Shown piece by piece: positions 1 to 9,175 of a stretch of DNA of 33,482 nt. The DNA is taken from contig PFSJ01000024.1 of NCBI GenBank assembly GCA_002789015.1, forward strand, positions 1 through 33,482. Reading direction: 5' to 3'. Origin of the DNA: a candidate division WWE3 bacterium CG_4_9_14_0_2_um_filter_35_11 (GTDB lineage: Bacteria; Patescibacteriota; WWE3; 2-01-FULL-39-13). The number at the start of each line of letters is the position of its first letter. The first letter of the stretch is position 1. Made by a program: the position numbers and the translations under genes. Below the pieces are notes generated by a model. The model was not told where the DNA came from. It saw only the letters and a program-made list of their open reading frames with translations, and made no database searches.

Positions 1-2
1 AA

Positions 3-611
3 TCCTCCATCTCCACAATTTCTGGCAAAATTATTGGTAATTTATATTACAGTGGTAAAAAGCCAGAAATCCTAGAAAATTCCTTTATAAATGGACAGGT
101 CATAGAAACAATAAAAGATGAAAATATTGAAAGTTCAAATAGAGCAGATTTAATCATTTCAAAAATTATCCACTCATTAACTATGATATTAGTTGGACTT
201 GTTCTTCTTAAAATTAACAAAGATAAATTGTCCGAAGTTGTAGTTTCATATAAAGCAAATTTGGGACGAAATATACTACTCGGAGTCGCAAGTTCAATAT
301 TAATTCCGGTCATTGTAATGGCACTCTTTATATCAATTATAGGTCTTCCTATTGGACTTTTTATTACGTTCTTAACAATCTTTGCTGGGTATTTTGGATA
401 CGTTATTCCAGCAATAGCACTTGGACAAAAAGTCTTTGAAAAAAGATCTCTAGGGATGCTTCAACTTATAACAGGCGTTTTGCTTTTAGATATTTTAACA
501 ATGACACCAATTATTGGTTCAACCTTATCTATTATAATTGTAGTATCATCGATAGGACTTATAGTGAATAAATCCGTTCTCAAACCCAAAGTCACAAAGT
601 CAAAAAAATAA
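3..611 (+). CDS. Membrane protein with bactofilin-like N-terminal region, 5' end outside window
   Basis: The frame is open from the first complete codon of the window (base 3), so the gene is cut by the window edge; the first internal ATG (183) lies inside the protein. The upstream part reads like a polymer-forming beta-helix segment with ISGKIIGNL and SGKKPEI repeats, as in bactofilin-type proteins. After about residue 55 come hydrophobic segments (LTMILVGLVLL, a long GVASSILIPVIVMALF to GYVIPAIAL block, and MLQLITGVLLLDIL to VVSSIGLIV) and a lysine-rich tail. The stop overlaps the next start by one base (TAATG), so it is translated with the MacA/MacB-type genes downstream. The fold assignment is inference from repeat style and topology; the exact role is unknown. 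Confidence 0.6.
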   Translation, partial: SSISTISGKIIGNLYYSGKKPEILENSFINGQVIETIKDENIESSNRADLIISKIIHSLTMILVGLVLLKINKDKLSEVVVSYKANLGRNILLGVASSILIPVIVMALFISIIGLPIGLFITFLTIFAGYFGYVIPAIALGQKVFEKRSLGMLQLITGVLLLDILTMTPIIGSTLSIIIVVSSIGLIVNKSVLKPKVTKSKK

Positions 612-1681
612 TGAAAAGAATATATATATATATTGTTGGGGCTCTAGCAATCTTAATTATCGGCATATATTTTATAAGGTCAAAACAATCACCTATAGCA
701 GTGGATCTTGTTGAAATACAGCAAGTTGAAGTCGAAAGCACAATATCTGCAAGCGGAATTGTTAAATCCGAAAACCAGGCAAATTTAGCATTTTCAGCTT
801 CCGGAAAAATAACCTACCTTGGCCCTCAAAAAGGTACACAGGTTTCAAAAGGACAACTTTTGGCTCAAATATACGCATTTCCACAAGCAAAGTCTTCACA
901 AAGTGCTAAAGATTCAAGAGACATCGCAATTAGAAATAAAGAAGCATATATCGATACATACGCAGATGCATCTAGCGACTTTCACAATAGCGATGAGTAC
1001 AAAATTCAAATTAGAAAATATGATGAATTAATAAGCCAGGCGGAAAGCTCATATCAATCAATAGTCGGTTCACTTGATAATTTAAAAATCAGATCTGCAT
1101 TTGCTGGCACTATATTAAATGTCACAAAAGATGTTGGCGAAATTGCATCCGCTGGAGAAACAATCTACGAAATCACAGATCTATCAAAAAAATATTTCGA
1201 AGTAGCAATTGATCAAGAGGATTTTGGCAAAATTAAAATTGATCAACAAGCTCACATATCGCTCGATGCACATGCAGACGAAGTATTTGAAGGAAAAGTG
1301 TATGAACTTCCAAATTCAGCTGAAACAGGTTCAACAAATAATGGAAGTTTTGTAATAAAAATCAAAGTCGAGGATAAAGCTAATAATGAACTTCCAATAC
1401 TTATTGGTATGACCGGAGATGTTGATGTTGTTATTCAGAAATCAGAAGGTGTAGTAACAGCAATTCCATTTGATGCAATATATACAGACACTGACGGTTC
1501 AAATTATGTTTGGACACTTGTAAGTGGAAACATTATACGAAAAAAGAATATTAAAATTGGTGTCGAAGGTAATTTATACACAGAAGTAATAGGTCTAGAT
1601 AGTTTGACACAGGTTATTACATCAGCTGATTCAAAAATCGAACTTTTAGACGGCAAACCTGGAAAAATCACAAATCAATAA
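611..1681 (+). CDS. MacA/HlyD-type periplasmic adaptor of an ABC efflux system
   Basis: 356 residues. An N-terminal membrane anchor (about 5-22) is followed by a biotinyl-lipoyl-like half (SGIVKSENQANLAFSASGKI, about 49-68), a short helical hairpin (about 95-150), the second lipoyl half (KIRSAFAGTILNV) and beta-barrel segments, the usual order of an HlyD/MacA adaptor. Known family members link a MacB-type permease to the exterior. The gene starts in the stop codon of the preceding gene and is followed after one base by the ATPase gene, so the three components look like one operon. No TolC-type outer-membrane partner is seen, which fits a monoderm-like envelope. The substrate cannot be told from sequence. 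Confidence 0.85.
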   Translation: MKRIYIYIVGALAILIIGIYFIRSKQSPIAVDLVEIQQVEVESTISASGIVKSENQANLAFSASGKITYLGPQKGTQVSKGQLLAQIYAFPQAKSSQSAKDSRDIAIRNKEAYIDTYADASSDFHNSDEYKIQIRKYDELISQAESSYQSIVGSLDNLKIRSAFAGTILNVTKDVGEIASAGETIYEITDLSKKYFEVAIDQEDFGKIKIDQQAHISLDAHADEVFEGKVYELPNSAETGSTNNGSFVIKIKVEDKANNELPILIGMTGDVDVVIQKSEGVVTAIPFDAIYTDTDGSNYVWTLVSGNIIRKKNIKIGVEGNLYTEVIGLDSLTQVITSADSKIELLDGKPGKITNQ

Positions 1682-1682
1682 A

Positions 1683-2366
1683 GTGTCACAACAAACTTTA
1701 ATCGAAACTCAAAATATTTATAAAACATATAAACTTGGGACGGAGATTATAAATGCACTCTCTGGCGTCGATATAAAAATAAAAAAAGGCGAATTTGTAT
1801 CAATCGTTGGAAAATCAGGTTCAGGCAAATCGACATTGATGCATTTAATTGGACTTCTCGACACTCCGACTTCAGGAAAGATTCTTTTAAATGATAAAGA
1901 TGTAAGCCGTTTAAATCAAAATGAATTGGCGTTCCTGCGAAATAAATCTATTGGTTTTGTTTTTCAATCTTTTAATTTACTGCAAAGGACTTCAACAATT
2001 GATAATGTAATTTTGCCTTTAAAATATAGCAAAACTCCAAAATCAGAATGGGCTCAAAAAGCCTTGAAAATGCTTGAACTTGTTGGACTTTCAGAAAGAA
2101 AAAATAATAAACCCAATGAATTATCTGGAGGACAAAAACAGCGCATTGCAATTGCACGTGCTTTGGTAAACGATCCGGATTTAATCTTGGCAGACGAACC
2201 GACAGGGAATCTTGATTCAAAGACTGGAGCAGAAATAATAGAACTTTTTAGAAAATTAAATAAGTCAGGAAAGACAGTTGTCATTGTTACGCACGATGAA
2301 GAATTAGCAAATGTTACAAATCGTAAAATAATAATTAAAGACGGAAAAGTTAGTAAATCGCTATAA
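1683..2366 (+). CDS. ABC transporter ATP-binding protein, MacB/LolD type
   Basis: 227 residues from a GTG start one base after the adaptor stop. All nucleotide-binding motifs are present: Walker [10 protein letters not shown] (43-51), Q-loop Gln95, signature LSGGQ (147-151), Walker B LILADEP (167-173) and H-loop His204. The length and the FVFQSFNLL and ARALVNDPD segments match the LolD/MacB ATPase subfamily that pairs with FtsX-fold permeases. It should power the permease encoded 10 bases downstream. Nothing unusual is seen in the catalytic residues. Confidence 0.95.
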   Translation: MSQQTLIETQNIYKTYKLGTEIINALSGVDIKIKKGEFVSIVGKSGSGKSTLMHLIGLLDTPTSGKILLNDKDVSRLNQNELAFLRNKSIGFVFQSFNLLQRTSTIDNVILPLKYSKTPKSEWAQKALKMLELVGLSERKNNKPNELSGGQKQRIAIARALVNDPDLILADEPTGNLDSKTGAEIIELFRKLNKSGKTVVIVTHDEELANVTNRKIIIKDGKVSKSL

Positions 2367-2376
2367 ATTATAAATA

Positions 2377-3558
2377 ATGAAAATACTTGAAGTCACAAAG
2401 TCATCAATAACAGCACTTGGAGCAAATAAAGTTAGAACTGTTTTAACAATGCTTGGTGTAATCATCGGAGTTTCTGCCGTCATTTTATTAATTTCAATCG
2501 GTCGAGGAATTCAAAATTATATAACAGACCAATTTGATGCATTGGGTTCTAATTTATTATTTGTTTCACCAGGAAAAGTTTCCTTCGGGAGGGACCCTGG
2601 AAATTCATTTAGCAGAAATAAATTAGAAGAAAAACATATTAAATTAATTGAGACTCATGTTGCAGATATTGTCGAACAAATAACTCCAATGGTGAATGTA
2701 AGCGAAACGGTTAAATATAAAACAAAATATTACAATGCTGCAGTTGCAGGAATTAACGAACAAGGCAAATATTTGTTTGATTATTCAATCGATGAAGGCA
2801 CTTTTTTTACAAGAGCTGATGTTAGATCACAAAGCCGTGTAGCTATTTTAGGCAAATCAGTTAAAAAAGAATTATTTCCAAATCAAAGCCCAATTGGTCA
2901 AATTATAAAGATTGGCGGAGATAGTTATGTTGTGATCGGCACAGCAAAGGAAAAAGGGAGTGACTTTGATGAACAAGTTGTTGTCCCATATACATCAGCG
3001 ATTAGTTCATTTGAATTAAAAAACATTAGTAGAATTGTTGTGAAAGTAAAAGCAGACAAAGATATGAATATTGCAACAAAATTAATTGAAAGAGCCTTAC
3101 TTCGAGATTTAGAAGAAGACGACTTTACTGTTTTATCTCAAGCAGATATTCTTTCAACCATCCAGAATATTCTACAAATGCTAACAATTGGTCTTGGCGC
3201 AATTGCTGGAATTTCACTTCTTGTTGGCGGAATTGGCATCATGAACATTATGCTTGTTTCTGTTACTGAAAGAACTCGTGAAATCGGTCTTAGAAAAGCA
3301 CTTGGAGCAACGCCTTTTGATGTAGCACTTCAATTCCTAATAGAATCTGTTATTTTAAGCGTTACTGGAGGCTCAATCGGAATTATAATTGGTTGGCTTG
3401 CATCATTTGCAGGAAGAGCATACATAAGAACAGAAGTTCCATGGTGGTCCGTAGCAATCGCCTTTTCATTTGCAACATTTGTCGGTATAATCTTCGGAAC
3501 CTATCCTGCAGTCAAGGCGAGTAAGAAAGATCCAATTGAGGCATTAAGATATGAGTAG
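2377..3558 (+). CDS. MacB/FtsX-type ABC permease
   Basis: 393 residues. An N-terminal transmembrane helix ([24 protein letters not shown], about 20-43) precedes a large extracytoplasmic MacB core domain (about 50-245), followed by the three-helix FtsX domain with the typical [21 protein letters not shown] segment (about 285-310) and a final helix before the [13 protein letters not shown] end. This is the standard layout of MacB-like permeases that act by mechanotransmission rather than by a classical transport channel. It is the last gene of the adaptor-ATPase-permease operon; peptide, lipid or drug export is possible but not decided by the sequence. Confidence 0.92.
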   Translation: MKILEVTKSSITALGANKVRTVLTMLGVIIGVSAVILLISIGRGIQNYITDQFDALGSNLLFVSPGKVSFGRDPGNSFSRNKLEEKHIKLIETHVADIVEQITPMVNVSETVKYKTKYYNAAVAGINEQGKYLFDYSIDEGTFFTRADVRSQSRVAILGKSVKKELFPNQSPIGQIIKIGGDSYVVIGTAKEKGSDFDEQVVVPYTSAISSFELKNISRIVVKVKADKDMNIATKLIERALLRDLEEDDFTVLSQADILSTIQNILQMLTIGLGAIAGISLLVGGIGIMNIMLVSVTERTREIGLRKALGATPFDVALQFLIESVILSVTGGSIGIIIGWLASFAGRAYIRTEVPWWSVAIAFSFATFVGIIFGTYPAVKASKKDPIEALRYE

Positions 3559-3576
3559 TTAGTTTTAAGAATAATT

Positions 3577-4389
3577 ATGCAAATCACAATAAAAAAGTGC
3601 GAAAATAACACATATAAAGCAGATGTAGTGATTGAAAAATTAAAGGTAGTTAACGCTTTTAATGAAGCACTTGAACATGAAGCCAAAGATATTGAAATTA
3701 AAGGATTTAGGAAAGGGAAGGCTCCTATAGATGTAGTGAAAAAGAACATTGACCAAGCAAAGCTTCGCAGTCATGCATTAAATCATATTTTATCTGACGC
3801 ATATTCAAATATTGTTAAGGAAAATAAACTTAAACCGATAGTTTATCCAAGATTTAATATTTCTGAATTTGAAGACGACAAAGATTTAAAATTTACAGTG
3901 ACAATTATCGAAGCTCCAGAAATAAAACTTGGAGATTACAAAGCTGAAATTGCAAAAATAGAAACGAAGGGAAAAGAAAGCCCAAGTGTTCAACAAATTA
4001 TAGATGCTGTTTTAAAATGTTCCGAGGTAAAAGTTGCAGCAGAACTTATTACAGAAGAAACAGACAGAATGATGTCATCGTTAATTGACCAGCTAGGAAG
4101 ACTTGGATTAACAATTGATAAGTACATGGAATCACAAAGCAAAACTCCACAAAGTTTAAGAGATGAATATTCAAAAACAGCAGAAAATAATATTAAATCT
4201 GATTTTTTAATTACCGAAATTGCGGGGGAAGAAGGAGTTATTATTTCAGATGAAGAAGTCGAAAAAACACTTTCTGCAATTCCTGATGAAGCAAGTAAAA
4301 AAGCTTTATCAAGTCCAGATCAAAAACTTTATATTAAAGCTGTTTTATTAAAAAATAAAACAATCCAAAAGTTGGCGGAAGCAAAGTAA
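3577..4389 (+). CDS. tig: Trigger factor lacking the PPIase domain
   Basis: 270 residues, against about 430 in typical trigger factors. The ribosome-docking signature GFRKGKAP (about 43-50) sits in a normal N-terminal domain that ends near residue 130 ([14 protein letters not shown]). The chain then passes almost directly into the C-terminal helical chaperone arm ([20 protein letters not shown], about 157-176, and the [11 protein letters not shown] region). The central FKBP-like prolyl isomerase domain is absent. The known role is binding nascent chains at the ribosome exit tunnel. It lies just upstream of clpP, the classic tig-clpP order, although no clpX follows. Confidence 0.85.
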   Translation: MQITIKKCENNTYKADVVIEKLKVVNAFNEALEHEAKDIEIKGFRKGKAPIDVVKKNIDQAKLRSHALNHILSDAYSNIVKENKLKPIVYPRFNISEFEDDKDLKFTVTIIEAPEIKLGDYKAEIAKIETKGKESPSVQQIIDAVLKCSEVKVAAELITEETDRMMSSLIDQLGRLGLTIDKYMESQSKTPQSLRDEYSKTAENNIKSDFLITEIAGEEGVIISDEEVEKTLSAIPDEASKKALSSPDQKLYIKAVLLKNKTIQKLAEAK

Positions 4390-4396
4390 TTTATAG

Positions 4397-4402
4397 TATA
4401 AT
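4397..4402 (+). promoter_or_regulatory. -10 box of clpP
   Basis: A perfect TATAAT lies 7 bases before the clpP ATG. Transcription would start at or next to the ATG, so the mRNA would be leaderless, and no Shine-Dalgarno is present. The box is in the 20-base gap after the trigger factor stop, so clpP can be transcribed independently of it. Confidence 0.6.
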
Positions 4403-4409
4403 CAAAAAC

Positions 4410-4994
4410 ATGAGCATACTTATACCAATGGTAGTAGAAAAAGATCCAAGCGGATACGAAAGATCTTATGATATTTATTCAAGACTTTTAAAAGAAAGAA
4501 TTGTGTTTATTGGTGGAGCCATCGATATGGATATGGCAAACACTGTAATTGCACAATTACTTTACCTTCAAGCGGATGACAGCGAAAAGGATATAAGTAT
4601 TTATGTTAACTCTCCAGGTGGCATGATTTACAGTGGCATGGCTATCTACGACACAATAAAACATATGAAATGCGAGGTTTCAACAATTTGTGTTGGAATG
4701 GCAGCTTCAATGGGTTCAGTACTCCTTGCTGCCGGAACAAAAGGCAAAAGATTTTCATTACCACATTCCATGATCATGATTCACCAACCAAGTGGTGGTT
4801 CAGAAGGCCAAGCAACAGACATACAAATTCAAGCAAAAGAAATTTTAAGACTTCGAGAACAACTTTATAAAAAGCTAAGTGAAGACACAGGAACATCTGT
4901 AAAACAAATCGAAAAAGATGCAGAGCGCGATTTTCACATGACACCAGAAGAAGCTTTAAAATATGGCATCATAGATAAAATACTAAAGAAATAA
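4410..4994 (+). CDS. clpP: ATP-dependent Clp protease proteolytic subunit ClpP
   Basis: 194 residues, the normal ClpP length. The serine protease triad is visible: Ser100 in GMAASMGS, His125 in [10 protein letters not shown] and Asp174 in [12 protein letters not shown]. The oxyanion loop NSPGG (67-71) is intact. ClpP forms a tetradecameric chamber that degrades proteins fed by AAA+ unfoldases such as ClpX or ClpC; neither is encoded in this window. The start is the ATG placed 7 bases after a TATAAT box. Confidence 0.97.
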   Translation: MSILIPMVVEKDPSGYERSYDIYSRLLKERIVFIGGAIDMDMANTVIAQLLYLQADDSEKDISIYVNSPGGMIYSGMAIYDTIKHMKCEVSTICVGMAASMGSVLLAAGTKGKRFSLPHSMIMIHQPSGGSEGQATDIQIQAKEILRLREQLYKKLSEDTGTSVKQIEKDAERDFHMTPEEALKYGIIDKILKK

Positions 4995-5010
4995 TTAGTT
5001 TTACTTTCGT

Positions 5011-5087
5011 GGGTGGTTAGCTCAGCTGGCTAGAGCGTCGCATTGACATTGCGGAGGTCATAGGTTCAAGTCCTATACTACCCACCA
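5011..5087 (+). tRNA. tRNA-Val (GAC)
   Basis: A full cloverleaf can be drawn. The acceptor arm GGGTGGT pairs with ACTACCC, the D-stem is GCTC/GAGC, and the anticodon stem TCGCA/TGCGG carries loop TTGACAT (anticodon GAC). The T-arm is ATAGG-TTCAAGT-CCTAT. Discriminator A is followed by an encoded CCA (5085-5087). It lies between clpP and the nucleotidyltransferase gene. Confidence 0.95.
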
Positions 5088-5106
5088 TTTATGTTATTCT
5101 GATTTT

Positions 5107-5955
5107 ATGCAGAAAGCCCTTTTAGATCTCAAAAACCAAATCTGTAAGATACATAAAGAAAATTCAATAACAGATGAGGAGTTTTCAATCTTTGCCGAAA
5201 ATACAACTGTTGCTTTAATGGCGGGAGGTGAAAGTAGCAGATTTAGATCTGTTCCAAGTTCCGAAAATACAAATAAAAATTCTTATAAACTTCCAAATGA
5301 TGACACGATGATTGAAATGACAATCAGAATGTATCGCGATGCTGGAATCAAAAATTTTGTAGCACTTGTATATCACAAATCAGAAACAATCATGGATCTT
5401 TTGGGCGATGGATCTTCAATGGGGGTTAAAATTACTTACAGTCACGACCCAGAGCATCCAGTAGGAAAGGGTGGAGCCGTTTTGAACGCACTTGTAAACG
5501 GATCAATTCCAGAAAATCATAACTTAATCGTTCATAATCCAGATGATGTAATACTTGATTACGAAGGGTCATTTCCAAGAGATATTATTGCAGGACACAT
5601 CGAAGGCACTAAATCAGGTTCTGTTGCAACAGTTGTTGTAGTTGAAGAAACTCCATATGCATACACAGGCATGCAAATTATCGATAATAAAGTCACTAAC
5701 ATTGAGATGTATCCAATGATTCCAATTCCGACTCATATTGGCGTTACATTATTTTCACCAGATGCATTTTTATATTTTCGCGAACTTTTTGATTTAACTA
5801 AAAAATCAGACTTTGAAATGGTTTTATTTCCAAAATTATCATCAGAGAACAAACTTTATGCAGTCAGCATACCTGAAAATAACTGGTTGGCAGTTAACAC
5901 ACTTAAAGCATATAATGATTTAGTGAAAAGGTTAGAAATAAAGCGTGAACAATAA
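5107..5955 (+). CDS. Nucleotidyltransferase family protein (NTP-transferase fold)
   Basis: 282 residues. The nucleotide-binding loop is seen as ALMAGGESSRFRS (about 33-45), followed by YKLPNDDTMIEMTIRMYRDAGI, which replaces the usual KPL and homing segment. PEHPVGKGGAVLNAL and the VHNPDDVIL segment (NPDD in the place of the metal-binding D-x-D-type motif) match the GlmU/GCD1-type Rossmann core. It probably transfers a nucleotide to a sugar phosphate for cell-surface polymers, but the substrate is not determined. A TATTCT -10 box ends 6 bases before the ATG, suggesting a leaderless transcript that starts just after tRNA-Val. Confidence 0.75.
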   Translation: MQKALLDLKNQICKIHKENSITDEEFSIFAENTTVALMAGGESSRFRSVPSSENTNKNSYKLPNDDTMIEMTIRMYRDAGIKNFVALVYHKSETIMDLLGDGSSMGVKITYSHDPEHPVGKGGAVLNALVNGSIPENHNLIVHNPDDVILDYEGSFPRDIIAGHIEGTKSGSVATVVVVEETPYAYTGMQIIDNKVTNIEMYPMIPIPTHIGVTLFSPDAFLYFRELFDLTKKSDFEMVLFPKLSSENKLYAVSIPENNWLAVNTLKAYNDLVKRLEIKREQ

Positions 5956-6319
5956 ACCCAGTATCTTCAACAAATTCATAATCGCATTATTTGGGTCGTG
6001 GTATTCCGTTATTGGTCATACGGTTTTATTTGTTATCATCCTATTCGTTTCACAAGACCTATTATTTTTTAATACATTTGTTTCTATTGAGGCAATTTAT
6101 ATCGGCGTCCTGATTTTAATGGCAGAATATAGACAAGAAACAGAAAAAGAAAAGAAAGAAATTTCTCATAGGGAAAGTGATAGAAAATTAGTCAGAGAAG
6201 ATGTCTATATCACGCAAAATGTTATGGATGAAATTAAAATATTAAAAACGCATCAACAAGCATCAAGCAAAGCCCTTGAAGAAATAAGAGATATACTATC
6301 TATCAGTACTAAAGATTAA
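5945..6319 (+). CDS. Small two-TM membrane protein with charged cytoplasmic helix
   Basis: 124 residues from a GTG that overlaps the end of the previous gene by 11 bases. Two hydrophobic segments (about 20-38 and 42-60) are followed by an AEYRQETEKEKKEISHRESDRK segment and a long charged helix that may form a coiled coil. This two-helix plus charged-tail layout resembles the DUF1003 family, but that is a weak topology match, not a motif match. It sits directly before thrS with a 2-base gap, so it is likely co-transcribed. Function unknown. Confidence 0.6.
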   Translation: MNNKPSIFNKFIIALFGSWYSVIGHTVLFVIILFVSQDLLFFNTFVSIEAIYIGVLILMAEYRQETEKEKKEISHRESDRKLVREDVYITQNVMDEIKILKTHQQASSKALEEIRDILSISTKD

Positions 6320-6321
6320 TA

Positions 6322-8094
6322 ATGGAAAACAAATTACACGAATCACGACATAGCGCAGAACACGTTCTAACTCAAGCCATGAAAAACCTTGGTTATAAAT
6401 TTCACATGGCAATGGGACCTGCAACAGACGACGGATTCTATTTTGATTTTGAACTTTTAGAAGGAACAATCTCTGAAGATGATTTTCCTAAAATTGAAAA
6501 AGAAATTGAAAAAATCATAAAGCTAGATCTTCCAATTACTGAACACGAAATAAACGCAGACGACGCAAGAAAACTTTTTAAAGACAATCCATACAAACAG
6601 GAATGGATAGATGAAATTATTTCAAACGAATCTCCATTAACAATATATTGGATAGGAACTCCAGATGCTAAAGATTCCTTTGTGGATCTTTGCAAAGGTC
6701 CACACGTAAATTCAACAAAGGAAATTGGAGTAGTAAAACTTCTATCAATTGCTGGAGCATATTGGAGAGGAAGCGAAAAAAACAAAATGCTAACAAGAAT
6801 ATATGGAACAGCGTTTGAAACAAAGAAAGAACTTGAAGAATACTTAGAAAAAAAAGAAAAACAAAGTGCAAACGATCATCGAATTCTCGGTAAAAAGCTT
6901 GATCTTTTTGCCTTTTCCGACCTTGTCGGAAAAGGCTTCGTCATGTACACGCCAAAGGGAACAATAATCAAAAACGAGCTTAAAAATGCACTTGTCGCAA
7001 TGAGCAAGAAATACGGCGTTTTGGAAGTGAATATTCCACACCTTGCGAAAATTGATTTATACAAAATTTCAGGGCACGCAGATAAATTTTCCGATGAACT
7101 TTTTAGAGTAACAACTCACTATGACGAAGAATTTGTTTTAAAACCAGTGAACTGTCCTCATCATACTCAAATTTATGCTTCAAAGCCGAGAAGCTACAGA
7201 GATTTACCAATTAGATATATCGAATCAACTCAACAGCACAGAGATGAAAAACCAGGAGCAATCGGAGGCTTAAATCGTACGAGGTCATTTGAAATTGATG
7301 ATGGACACACTTTTTGTACACCAAATCAGATAAAACAAGAAGTTATAAATACAATAAAAATTGTTGAAGAGTTTTATACAGGACTTGGCATGTGGGGAAA
7401 ACATTGGGTATCTTTATCATTTAGCGATCCAAATACTCCAGAAAAATATATTGGCGAACCAAAAGATTGGCAAAAAGCAGAAGAAATGTTGCAACAAATT
7501 TCTGATGAGCTAAAACTAAATGCAAAAGTAATGATCGGAGAAGCAGCACTTTACGGACCTAAAATAGATTTTATGCTTAAAGATGTTCAAGGAAACGACA
7601 GACAACTTGCAACTGTTCAGGTTGATTTCGCTATGCCAAAAAGATTTGAACTTACATATACCGACGAAGGTGGTGTCAAAAAGACTCCTGTTATGATGCA
7701 TAGAGCAATTCTTGGGTCATATGGCAGATTTATTGCAAATCTTATCGAAAGTACAGGCGGTGCGTTTCCAGTGTGGCTTTCCCCTGTTCAAGTTATGGTT
7801 ATTGCAATATCAGAGAAATCCTTTGATTATGCAAAAAAGATAGAATCTGAATTGAATATGGAAGATATTCGTGTGGAATCAGATTTATCTTCTGAAACCA
7901 TGGGAAATAAGATTAGAAAGGCGGGGGAGCAAAAGGTTCCATATATGCTAATTATTGGCGAAAAGGAAGCGGAGGCTAAAACAGTTTCAATCCGGACAAG
8001 AGATGGCAAACAGAAAAATAATGTTGATTTAAAAACCTTTACTAGTATGATAAAAACCAATATAATGACGAAATCGCTTGAAGTTAATATTTGA
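6322..8094 (+). CDS. thrS: Threonyl-tRNA synthetase without TGS domain
   Basis: 590 residues. The protein begins directly with the editing domain (SRHSAEHVL, about 8-16, and the Cys/His pair in DLCKGPH near residue 123), so the roughly 60-residue N-terminal TGS domain of typical ThrRS is missing. The class II core follows, with zinc ligands in VNCPHHTQIY, motif 2 in TQQHRDEKPGAIGG, and motif 3 near HRAILGSYGRF. A C-terminal anticodon-binding domain ends at residue 590. A perfect 27-nt hairpin lies in codons 197-205. The gene ends with TGA, and the infC frame continues in phase 12 bases later. It begins the translation gene block. Confidence 0.96.
   Translation: MENKLHESRHSAEHVLTQAMKNLGYKFHMAMGPATDDGFYFDFELLEGTISEDDFPKIEKEIEKIIKLDLPITEHEINADDARKLFKDNPYKQEWIDEIISNESPLTIYWIGTPDAKDSFVDLCKGPHVNSTKEIGVVKLLSIAGAYWRGSEKNKMLTRIYGTAFETKKELEEYLEKKEKQSANDHRILGKKLDLFAFSDLVGKGFVMYTPKGTIIKNELKNALVAMSKKYGVLEVNIPHLAKIDLYKISGHADKFSDELFRVTTHYDEEFVLKPVNCPHHTQIYASKPRSYRDLPIRYIESTQQHRDEKPGAIGGLNRTRSFEIDDGHTFCTPNQIKQEVINTIKIVEEFYTGLGMWGKHWVSLSFSDPNTPEKYIGEPKDWQKAEEMLQQISDELKLNAKVMIGEAALYGPKIDFMLKDVQGNDRQLATVQVDFAMPKRFELTYTDEGGVKKTPVMMHRAILGSYGRFIANLIESTGGAFPVWLSPVQVMVIAISEKSFDYAKKIESELNMEDIRVESDLSSETMGNKIRKAGEQKVPYMLIIGEKEAEAKTVSIRTRDGKQKNNVDLKTFTSMIKTNIMTKSLEVNI
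6910..6936 (+). repeat. Perfect 12-3-12 inverted repeat inside thrS (nine codons)
   Basis: Left arm GCCTTTTCCGAC, loop CTT, right arm GTCGGAAAAGGC; all 12 pairs match and the next flanking pair does not. It begins on a codon boundary and covers residues 197-205 (AFSDLVGKG), with codon 201 as the loop. Two further hairpins of identical geometry and phase occur in ppsA and eno. Confidence 0.95.
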
Positions 8095-8106
8095 AAGGGT
8101 TTTCGT

Positions 8107-8607
8107 TTGTATCTAAAACTTAATGAAAAAATAGGCTCAAAGGAAGTTAGGCTTATAGACCAAAATGGGGAAAATGTAGGTGTGAAATCACGAGATGAAG
8201 CTATAAAAATGGCAAAAGAGCTTGGTCTTGATCTTCTTGAGGTTTCGGGATCAGCAGTTCCTCCGGTTTGCAAAATCATAGACTACAATAAATATCTCTA
8301 TGAACAAAAAGGAAAACTAAAAAAGTCAAAATCTAAAAAAACTGAGCTTAAAGAGTTTACGATGTCTCCGAATATAAGTGAAGGCGATTTGAATGTTCGT
8401 ATAAAAAGAGCAAAAGAATTTCTAGAAGATGGCAATATGGTAAAATTCACAGTGAAATTTAAGGGTAGAGAAGCAACTTACCCAGAACGCGGAGAAATTA
8501 AAATTAAAATAATAGAGTCAGAATTGAATGGCATGGGGAAAGTTGAAAGACCACTGCAAATGGTAGGACAACTTATGACTGTAACATTCATGCCGGTATC
8601 TAAATAA
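8107..8607 (+). CDS. infC: Translation initiation factor IF-3
   Basis: 166 residues. The N-terminal domain (LNEKIGSKEVRLIDQNGENVGV, about 4-25, and GLDLLEVSGSAVPPVCKIIDY, about 38-58), the lysine-rich linker and the C-terminal ribosome-binding domain (FTMSPNISEGDLNVRIKRAKEFLE) are all present. The start is a TTG at 8107 preceded by GAAAGGG at 8093-8099 with 7 bases spacing; this SD-like sequence supports the unusual start. Rare start codons for infC are known elsewhere (AUU in E. coli) and linked to autoregulation, so the TTG may serve the same purpose. It is followed by rpmI and rplT as in most bacteria. Confidence 0.95.
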   Translation: MYLKLNEKIGSKEVRLIDQNGENVGVKSRDEAIKMAKELGLDLLEVSGSAVPPVCKIIDYNKYLYEQKGKLKKSKSKKTELKEFTMSPNISEGDLNVRIKRAKEFLEDGNMVKFTVKFKGREATYPERGEIKIKIIESELNGMGKVERPLQMVGQLMTVTFMPVSK

Positions 8608-8616
8608 AAATATAAA

Positions 8617-8820
8617 ATGGCAAAAAAACAAAAAATGAAAACAAGAAAAGTAGTAGTTAAAAGATTTAAACTTTCAAAAACAGGGAAAGTATTAAGGGAA
8701 CACAGCAAAACTACACACCTAGGCCGAAAAGATGATTCAAGCACAAAAAACAGAAAAAAACGTATTGAAACAATCAAAGGAAAATTCAAAAAAAAGTTCT
8801 TGAAAATGTTAAAAGTATAA
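8617..8820 (+). CDS. rpmI: 50S ribosomal protein bL35
   Basis: 67 residues, very basic. It starts MAKKQKMKTRK and contains KRFKLSKTGKVLREHS and a KNRKKR segment typical of bL35. It lies in the conserved infC-rpmI-rplT order, 9 bases after infC and 7 before rplT. No Shine-Dalgarno is visible before the ATG. Confidence 0.95.
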   Translation: MAKKQKMKTRKVVVKRFKLSKTGKVLREHSKTTHLGRKDDSSTKNRKKRIETIKGKFKKKFLKMLKV

Positions 8821-8827
8821 AATTATT

Positions 8828-9175
8828 ATGTCACGTGCAAAAACAGGCGTTGTAAGACACCAACGACACAAAAAAGTATTAAATGCCACAAAAGGCTTTT
8901 GGGGATCAAGAAGTAAACTTTTCAGAAGAGGGCAAGAGGCATTTATTCGTTCTGGCGAACATGCTTTTAGTGGTCGAAAACTTAGAAAAAGAGATATGAA
9001 AAGTTTGTGGATTATCCGAATAAATGCCGGATTAAAGGCATTCAATATCAGATATTCATTATTTATTAAAAACCTCAATGACAGTAAAGTGATTCTAGAC
9101 AGAAAGATATTGTCAGAGCTTGCGGTTTCATATCCAAAAGCTTTTGAAAAAATCGTTAAAAAAGTAAGTGAATAA
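8828..9175 (+). CDS. rplT: 50S ribosomal protein bL20
   Basis: 115 residues, standard length. It begins MSRAKTGVVRHQRHKKVLNA, with the GFWGSRSKLFRRGQEAF and RKRDMKSLWIIRINAG segments typical of bL20, which binds 23S rRNA early in 50S assembly. In other bacteria L20 also represses its own operon; no clear L20-mimicking leader is visible here. Its end overlaps the GTG start of pheS by 8 bases. Confidence 0.96.
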   Translation: MSRAKTGVVRHQRHKKVLNATKGFWGSRSKLFRRGQEAFIRSGEHAFSGRKLRKRDMKSLWIIRINAGLKAFNIRYSLFIKNLNDSKVILDRKILSELAVSYPKAFEKIVKKVSE

